From: JAAAOZ01 sp964496595
Lineage (GTDB): Bacteria > Chloroflexota > Anaerolineae > B4-G1 > SLSP01
Length of the DNA: 17,752 nt
Direction of reading: 5' to 3'
Assembly (NCBI GenBank): GCA_964496595.1
Contig: CAZCAI010000104.1
Coordinates: forward strand, 1-17,752
The position numbers and the translations under genes were made by a program. Within the stretch, counting starts at the first letter, position 1. Each line of letters begins with the position of its first letter. Shown one piece after another: positions 14,281-17,752 of this stretch. The notes under the pieces were generated by a model that saw only the letters and a list, made by a program, of their open reading frames with translations, was not told the DNA's origin and made no database searches.

Positions 14281-15408
14281 CTATTTCAAATGCGCATCAA
14301 AGAACGCCACGGAGCGCGCCATCGCCGTGCCGAAGTAGTTGGAGAGGTTGTGATTGTCGTTCTCGTAGGCGTAGTACTCCGCCTCGATGCCCGCCGCCTC
14401 TAAGCGCGTGAGCAGCGCCTCCGACCACTCAAACGGCACCGAGCTATCCGCCGTGCCGTGATGCAACTGGATCGGCCCGGAAAGATCCGCCAGATACGAC
14501 GTGGCCGAGATCGAATCCCAAAAGTCGGGATTCTCCTCCGGGCGACCATACGCCTCCACCAGCGACCCAACGCCCTCGCCGCCGCCGTCGGGATCGGGCG
14601 TGGGCGTCGGGCGGTCGCCGAAGCGCCGCTCAAACCACGTCAGGATCTCCGGGTAGGTCCCCACCATCCCCGCCCAGATGACGCCGGCCCGCACATCGTC
14701 GGTGGCGACCATCACCTGCAACGTGATGGAGCCGCCCATCGAATGGCCCCACATCCCGATGCGCGCCGGATCGGCCTGGGGATAGCGCTGGAGCGCGGCC
14801 ACCGCGTTGAGCACATCGATGGTGTAGTCCGGCGCGCCGTAAGCCCCGCGCGCCTCCCCCTCCGAGAAACCGTGCCCGCGATAATCCGGGCGGAAGACAA
14901 TGTAGCCGTTCCGCGCGAAACCATCCACGTAGGCGACGTAGCGCTCCGTCGTGCGATATTGCTCCGGCGGGATGTAGCCGTGGTTGAAGACGATGACGGG
15001 CCAGCCGTCGGCGGGCATCTCGCCGCGCGGAACCGTCAACAGCGCGTAGATCTTCAACCCCTCCGAGCGATAGGAGGCCAGATAGCGCTCATAGTTCGCG
15101 CCGGGCGTCAACTCCTCTTCGATCACGATCTCGCTGCCGGGATAGGCGCCCTGGCGCAGCGCTTCGATAGCCAGCGGATGCAACGGCGTCGGGGTGACAG
15201 TCGGCGTGGCCGTGGGCAAGGGCGTCGGGGTCAGCCTGGGGGAGGGTGTCACAGTCACGGTTGCCGTCGGCGAGGGCGGTATCGTTGCGGTCGCGGTCGC
15301 CGTCGGCATCACCGGCGTGGCCGTGGGAGCAGGCGTCGCCGCCGGGCCACAGGCGGCTAACACACTGGCCAACAACATCGAAGTCAAAACAGCTCTCATA
15401 ATTCTCAT
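14281..15408 (-). CDS. Lipoprotein alpha/beta-hydrolase (prolyl-oligopeptidase/dienelactone-hydrolase-like)
   Basis: This 375-residue protein has a lipoprotein signal with lipobox LAAC (Cys20), then a Thr/Pro-rich linker (about 22-76), which suggests a membrane-anchored enzyme held away from the cell surface. The hydrolase domain (about 80-375) has HG at 143-144 (VIVFNHGY), the nucleophile elbow GHS223MGG, D321 (HGTADSSVP) and H353 (ENDNHNL), a full Ser-Asp-His triad. A second short Pro/Thr/Gly-rich insert (about 267-281) lies inside the domain. The substrate is unknown; peptidase, esterase or acylhydrolase are possible. ATG 15408 is preceded by AAGGAGG (15418-15424) at 9 nt and by a promoter at 15438-15467. 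It stands alone, convergent with the toxin-antitoxin operon. Confidence 0.88.
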   Translation of the reverse strand: MRIMRAVLTSMLLASVLAACGPAATPAPTATPVMPTATATATIPPSPTATVTVTPSPRLTPTPLPTATPTVTPTPLHPLAIEALRQGAYPGSEIVIEEELTPGANYERYLASYRSEGLKIYALLTVPRGEMPADGWPVIVFNHGYIPPEQYRTTERYVAYVDGFARNGYIVFRPDYRGHGFSEGEARGAYGAPDYTIDVLNAVAALQRYPQADPARIGMWGHSMGGSITLQVMVATDDVRAGVIWAGMVGTYPEILTWFERRFGDRPTPTPDPDGGGEGVGSLVEAYGRPEENPDFWDSISATSYLADLSGPIQLHHGTADSSVPFEWSEALLTRLEAAGIEAEYYAYENDNHNLSNYFGTAMARSVAFFDAHLK

Positions 15409-15437
15409 TGCATCACACCTCCTTCATTAAACACCTT

Positions 15438-15467
15438 ATTCTATCTCACCCTTGCGAAGGTTAACAA
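15438..15467 (-). promoter_or_regulatory. Promoter of the lipoprotein hydrolase gene
   Basis: Read on the minus strand, TTGTTA (15467 to 15462) and TAGAAT (15443 to 15438) are 18 bp apart, matching four and five of six consensus bases. The start codon is about 30 nt downstream of the -10 box. The -35 box abuts and overlaps by one base the arm of the inverted-repeat element at 15451-15544. Confidence 0.55.
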
Positions 15468-15544
15468 GAGCCTTGGACAACAGATTAACCTGTTCGCTGG
15501 ATCTTAAGCGCACTGTTTGAGATCACTTCTGCAACCTTCGCAAG
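15451..15544. repeat. 94-bp element bounded by perfect 12-bp inverted repeats
   Basis: CTTGCGAAGGTT (15451-15462) and AACCTTCGCAAG (15533-15544) are exact reverse complements 70 bp apart. The left arm carries an inner CCTT/AAGG dyad (first C at 15450). The inside holds no frame, only short pairings such as AACAG with CTGTT. It fits a small non-coding inverted-repeat element (REP or MITE-like) between the AIM24 and hydrolase genes. No target-site duplication was identified. Confidence 0.55.
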
Positions 15545-15553
15545 ATTTGCCGC

Positions 15554-15588
15554 AAAAAACTACCCCGCCGTGATGAACACGGCGGGGT
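15554..15588 (-). terminator. Rho-independent terminator of the AIM24-family gene
   Basis: ACCCCGCCGTG (15562-15572) and CACGGCGGGGT (15578-15588) form a perfect 11-bp stem with a 5-nt loop. Read on the minus strand it is followed by a run of six T (plus-strand A at 15554-15559). It lies 26 nt after the stop codon of the AIM24-family gene. Confidence 0.92.
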
Positions 15589-15614
15589 GGGAAAACTACC
15601 TAAAATCGAAACAC

Positions 15615-16310
15615 CTACCCGCTCGAAGCCTGCATATAGACCTCTTCGAAAGGCTGCAAGACGACCCACCCCTCGCCCTCGAACACCATCTGGATCGACT
15701 CGCCGCTCCCGCGCCCCAGGAAGGTCTTGAACGACAGATCCGTGCGGATGTCCGGGCTGAGGGAGCCGGACCACGCCACCGTCGCGTTGGGATCGGTGAA
15801 GACGGGTTCGCCGGGGTGCACCTGGAGCACGAGCGGATCGTAGTGCGTGGTAATCGCTACCAGCCCCGCGCCGCTCAACTGGATGTTGAACAAGCCGCCC
15901 GCCAACATCCCCGCGACCTTCTTCATCATCTTGATGTCCCACTCGATGCCCTCACCGAACGCCAGCAGGTCGTTGCCATTGACGTAGATAGTGTCATCCT
16001 CCAAGTTCAAAATCTGAACCTTCTTGCCGCTATCCGCCAGGTAGACGCGCCCCTGGCCCTCCATCCTCATCAAACTCGCGCCCTCGCCGGTGACCATCTT
16101 CTTCATCCACTTACTGAAGCCCTGCTTCATCACACTCTCGCGGGTGAATTTGACATTCCCCACATAGGCGATCATCGCGCCGCGCTTGGACCACGCGCGA
16201 TCCTTCAGATTGACCTCGAGCAGATAGGGATTCTCCAACTCAAACGGCGCTTGCGCCGCCTCATCCTGCTTCTTGGCCTGAACAAACTCCTCTACCGAAT
16301 ACTTCGCCAT
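15615..16310 (-). CDS. AIM24 family protein
   Basis: This 231-residue protein matches the AIM24 family (related to yeast mitochondrial Aim24 and widespread in bacteria). Recognisable parts are YLLEVNLKDRAWSKRGAMIAY, GNVKFTRES, TGEGASLMRMEGQGRVYLAD, DDTIYVNGNDLLAFGEGIEWDI, and glycine-rich AGGLFNIQLSGAG. The fold is an all-beta, TRAP-like one, and the bacterial role is unknown. No signal peptide is present, and residues 1-25 are a charged helix. ATG 16310 is preceded by AAAGGAGG (16316-16323) 5 nt away. A perfect terminator follows, so it is probably a single-gene unit. Confidence 0.92.
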   Translation of the reverse strand: MAKYSVEEFVQAKKQDEAAQAPFELENPYLLEVNLKDRAWSKRGAMIAYVGNVKFTRESVMKQGFSKWMKKMVTGEGASLMRMEGQGRVYLADSGKKVQILNLEDDTIYVNGNDLLAFGEGIEWDIKMMKKVAGMLAGGLFNIQLSGAGLVAITTHYDPLVLQVHPGEPVFTDPNATVAWSGSLSPDIRTDLSFKTFLGRGSGESIQMVFEGEGWVVLQPFEEVYMQASSG

Positions 16311-16324
16311 AGCACCCTCCTTTG

Positions 16325-16348
16325 AGATAGTCAGATAGTCAGATAGTC
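16325..16348. repeat. 8-bp tandem repeat (AGATAGTC, three copies)
   Basis: Three perfect copies of AGATAGTC start 15 nt upstream of the AIM24-family start codon, right next to its ribosome binding site. TGAGTC and GTAGTC remnants continue to about 16373. The array could change in length by slippage and lies in the untranslated leader. Confidence 0.9.
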
Positions 16349-16405
16349 TTGAGTCACGTAGTCAGAAAGAAACGCCGGGGAAATGAAATTGCGTAGACTT
16401 AGGTA

Positions 16406-16485
16406 GTTCCAAAATTTAAAACCTTCCAAACCAGATGTTTTTTCCTTGGAAGATCACTTGTATTTGAGGTTTATTTTCTTGGAAC
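16406..16485. repeat. 80-bp nested inverted-repeat element
   Basis: The outer arms are GTTCCAAAATTTAAAACC (16406-16423) and GGTTTATTTTCTTGGAAC (16468-16485), 18 nt each, pairing at 13 positions. The inner arms CTTCCAA (16423-16429) and TTGGAAG (16446-16452) are perfect. The element begins 4 nt downstream of the phosphotransferase stop. It may serve as a 3' hairpin of that transcript, or it may be a small mobile palindrome. Read on the minus strand it lacks a proper terminal T run. Confidence 0.55.
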
Positions 16486-16489
16486 GGCC

Positions 16490-17500
16490 TTAGCCCTTTC
16501 TTATCGTACCCGTCTCCAAAAATTTTTCAAATTCTCCCGTCAACCACGTGAGATGCTCGCTAAGATACTTCCGCTCAAAGCGCGCGACGTAATTAGCGAC
16601 CCAGAGCATCCGTCCGGCGCGAAAGAGGTCAATCTGGCCCGCGTAGGATTCCGGCCACGCGAGGCGCTGCTCGTAGCCCGCGCGGAAGGCGCGCGTGAGC
16701 GGCTCGTAGGACTCCGGCGCCACATCCTTCATCAGATCCTGCCAGGCCATCGCGATGTCCTGAACCGGATAACCCCACACCGTGTCCTCGAAGTCCAGCG
16801 GATAGAGGCGGCCCGCGTGGATTTTGATGTTCCCGTGCCAGAGATCGTGGTGGATGACGCGCAGGCCGGCCGGGTCGGCGTACAATTGCTCGTAGGCCGC
16901 CGCGACCTGCGCCCTGACGCGCTCTATGATCTCCCAGGCGCGCGGGGTGAACGCCTCACGGTTCTCCGCGCTGAAGAGCGCATCCTCCTCGCCGCGCGCG
17001 AAGAGCGTGTCCATCCGCCGCTGCGTGAATCCGGCCGGCGGCTCGAAGTCTGCGGCCTGCGCGTGCAGCCTGGCGAAGAGTGCGCCCATCTGGAAGAGAT
17101 TCTCTTCCGTCAAACGCTCATCCTCCAGGACGACGCCGGGCGTCCAACTCATCACGCAGCAGCGATGGGCCTCCGGCACGCCCTCGGCCTCCGTGCGCAC
17201 GAGATACGCGCCATCGCGCGCCATCACCGGGCGCGGCGCGCCGATGTCCGTCTCCCGATCCAACGCCTGGAGCCACATCGCCTCCGAGCGCAGGTCGGTA
17301 TCCGTGCGCCATCCGGGCTGACAGACGCGCATCATATACGAGCTGTCGTCGGTCGTCGCCACGCGAAAGATCGCGTTCGTGTACAATCCCACCAGCCGAA
17401 CCTCCCGCACATCCAAGGCATACGCCTCCAGCGCGCGAACGGCCAACGCGCGCAACCGCGCCGCCTGCGCCTCCGATGACAACTGCTCAAAATCTTCCAT
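16490..17500 (-). CDS. APH/choline-kinase-fold phosphotransferase
   Basis: This 336-residue protein has a protein-kinase-like fold of the aminoglycoside phosphotransferase/homoserine kinase type II group. The catalytic loop is H218-D219-LWHGN224 (VIHHDLWHGNIKIH) and the metal-binding Asp is D236 (YPLDFEDT). The N-lobe strand reads YMMRVCQPG, with Arg58 where many kinases have Lys; this is also seen in relatives. It should transfer phosphate from ATP to a small hydroxylated molecule or a protein side chain; the substrate cannot be told, and a drug-resistance role is not indicated. Its overall make-up resembles SrkA/YihE-like enzymes. ATG 17500 has AGAGGT (17508-17513) 7 nt upstream. No partner gene is close. 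Confidence 0.88.
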   Translation of the reverse strand: MEDFEQLSSEAQAARLRALAVRALEAYALDVREVRLVGLYTNAIFRVATTDDSSYMMRVCQPGWRTDTDLRSEAMWLQALDRETDIGAPRPVMARDGAYLVRTEAEGVPEAHRCCVMSWTPGVVLEDERLTEENLFQMGALFARLHAQAADFEPPAGFTQRRMDTLFARGEEDALFSAENREAFTPRAWEIIERVRAQVAAAYEQLYADPAGLRVIHHDLWHGNIKIHAGRLYPLDFEDTVWGYPVQDIAMAWQDLMKDVAPESYEPLTRAFRAGYEQRLAWPESYAGQIDLFRAGRMLWVANYVARFERKYLSEHLTWLTGEFEKFLETGTIRKG

Positions 17501-17566
17501 TCACATTACCTCTGTTTTATTGTTTTGCCGTCTTGTTTATTTGATATTTGCTGTTTTGATATTTTG

Positions 17567-17595
17567 CTTATTTGACATTTTGGCTTGTGTCTCAA
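17567..17595 (-). promoter_or_regulatory. Weak candidate promoter of the phosphotransferase gene
   Basis: On the minus strand TTGAGA (17595 to 17590) is followed after 17 bp by AATAAG (17572 to 17567), five and four of six matches. The region is AT-rich and made of degenerate T3-4-G units, so chance matches are likely. Confidence 0.3.
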
Positions 17596-17616
17596 AGTAT
17601 TCGCCATGTCGTGCCA

Positions 17617-17677
17617 GGCTCTCGCCGGATTGCTAAATCCGGCGGTCAGGCGGGGATTTGACAATCCCCTCGGAGCC
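17617..17677. repeat. REP-like pair of GGATT/AATCC hairpins within an outer stem
   Basis: Hairpin 1: CGCCGGATT (17623-17631) with AATCCGGCG (17636-17644), 4-nt loop. Hairpin 2: GGGGATT (17652-17658) with AATCCCC (17663-17669), 4-nt loop. An outer stem GGCTC (17617-17621) with GAGCC (17673-17677) closes both into a three-way junction. The two hairpins share the GGATT-NNNN-AATCC core, as in paired repetitive extragenic palindromes. A structured RNA upstream of the phosphotransferase gene is the alternative. Confidence 0.6.
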
Positions 17678-17705
17678 AGGGGGCCAGGTTTTGTGACAGT
17701 AACCG

Positions 17706-17752
17706 TTTTGCTATTTTGCTATTTTGCTGTTTTGCTGTTTTGCTGTTTTGCT
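17706..17752. repeat. 8-bp tandem repeat (TTTTGCTA/TTTTGCTG), cut by the window edge
   Basis: Two copies of TTTTGCTA, then three of TTTTGCTG, then 7 bases of a sixth at the window end. Degenerate relatives with 7-9 bp spacing (for example TTTGCTG, TTTTGATA, TTTTGCTTA, TTTGACA) fill 17516-17585, on the other side of the hairpin pair. Confidence 0.9.

Noticed and set aside
14458..15360. Plus-strand frame of 300 codons opposite the lipoprotein hydrolase
   Set aside because: The Arg/Gly-rich repetitive translation is the antisense of the Thr/Pro linker and hydrolase; the minus strand has a lipobox and catalytic triad.
16553..17479. Plus-strand frame of 308 codons opposite the phosphotransferase
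   Set aside because: The minus strand has the kinase-fold motifs HHDLWHGN and LDFED and a proper ribosome binding site; the plus frame shows only shadow composition.
13403..17752. Possibility that the repeats form a CRISPR array
   Set aside because: The tandem units are 7-8 bp without spacers, and the palindromic elements are single copies; no cas gene is present.

Overview
The window most likely comes from a chromosome of the phylum Chloroflexota (Anaerolineae/Caldilineae-like). This is inferred from several gene styles: a multi-PAS/GAF sensor with a PocR-type N-terminus, a giant secreted glycosidase ending in a YLP-type tail, a lipoprotein with a Thr/Pro-rich linker, and GC-rich genes alternating with AT-richer, repeat-laden spacers. 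No rRNA, tRNA, CRISPR array, integrase or transposase gene is visible, so the placement rests on protein style alone.

Left part (1-3668, minus strand): a response-regulator receiver protein (3297-3668) lies upstream of a very long sensor gene (start at 3070) that leaves the window on the left. The sensor reads PocR-PAS-GAF-PAS-PAS-PAS-GAF; any kinase or output domain lies outside. The two GAF domains are recent duplicates.

3954-5800 (minus strand): a two-gene unit of a probable PD-(D/E)XK nuclease and, 10 bases later, a DNA methyltransferase with DPFAGSGTT and HPPY motifs. This is a plausible restriction-modification pair. A perfect 10+3+10 palindrome lies just upstream, beside a TATAAT box facing the other way. 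That box could drive a tiny plus-strand gene (5899-6015, 38 aa, TTG start) whose stop codon runs into a clean rho-independent terminator.

6179-13436 (plus strand): one 2401-residue secreted amylopullulanase. Order: signal peptide, four X25-type starch-binding modules, an alpha-amylase GH13 domain, an Ig-like domain, three CBM41/PUD modules, a complete PulA-type pullulanase (N2, CBM48, GH13_13, C-terminal domain), and a short tail. All catalytic residues are present in both barrels. The gene ends at a 13-bp-stem terminator.

13451-14153 (plus strand): a toxin-antitoxin operon with a near-consensus promoter, a VapC/PIN toxin first and a Phd/YefM antitoxin second, overlapping by ATGA.

14281-17500 (minus strand): three singly placed genes: a lipoprotein alpha/beta-hydrolase, an AIM24-family protein and an APH/choline-kinase-fold phosphotransferase. 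Their spacers hold several distinct short repeats: 7- and 8-bp tandem arrays, a 94-bp element with perfect 12-bp inverted ends, an 80-bp nested inverted repeat, and a cluster of paired GGATT/AATCC hairpins at the right edge.

Functionally the window combines sensing (sensor and receiver), extracellular alpha-glucan breakdown, DNA defence or addiction (R-M candidate, VapC-Phd) and housekeeping or envelope proteins. No single pathway joins them. The most unusual items are the domain order of the glycosidase, the unassigned nuclease-methyltransferase pair with its palindrome, the candidate small gene, and the dense intergenic repeats.
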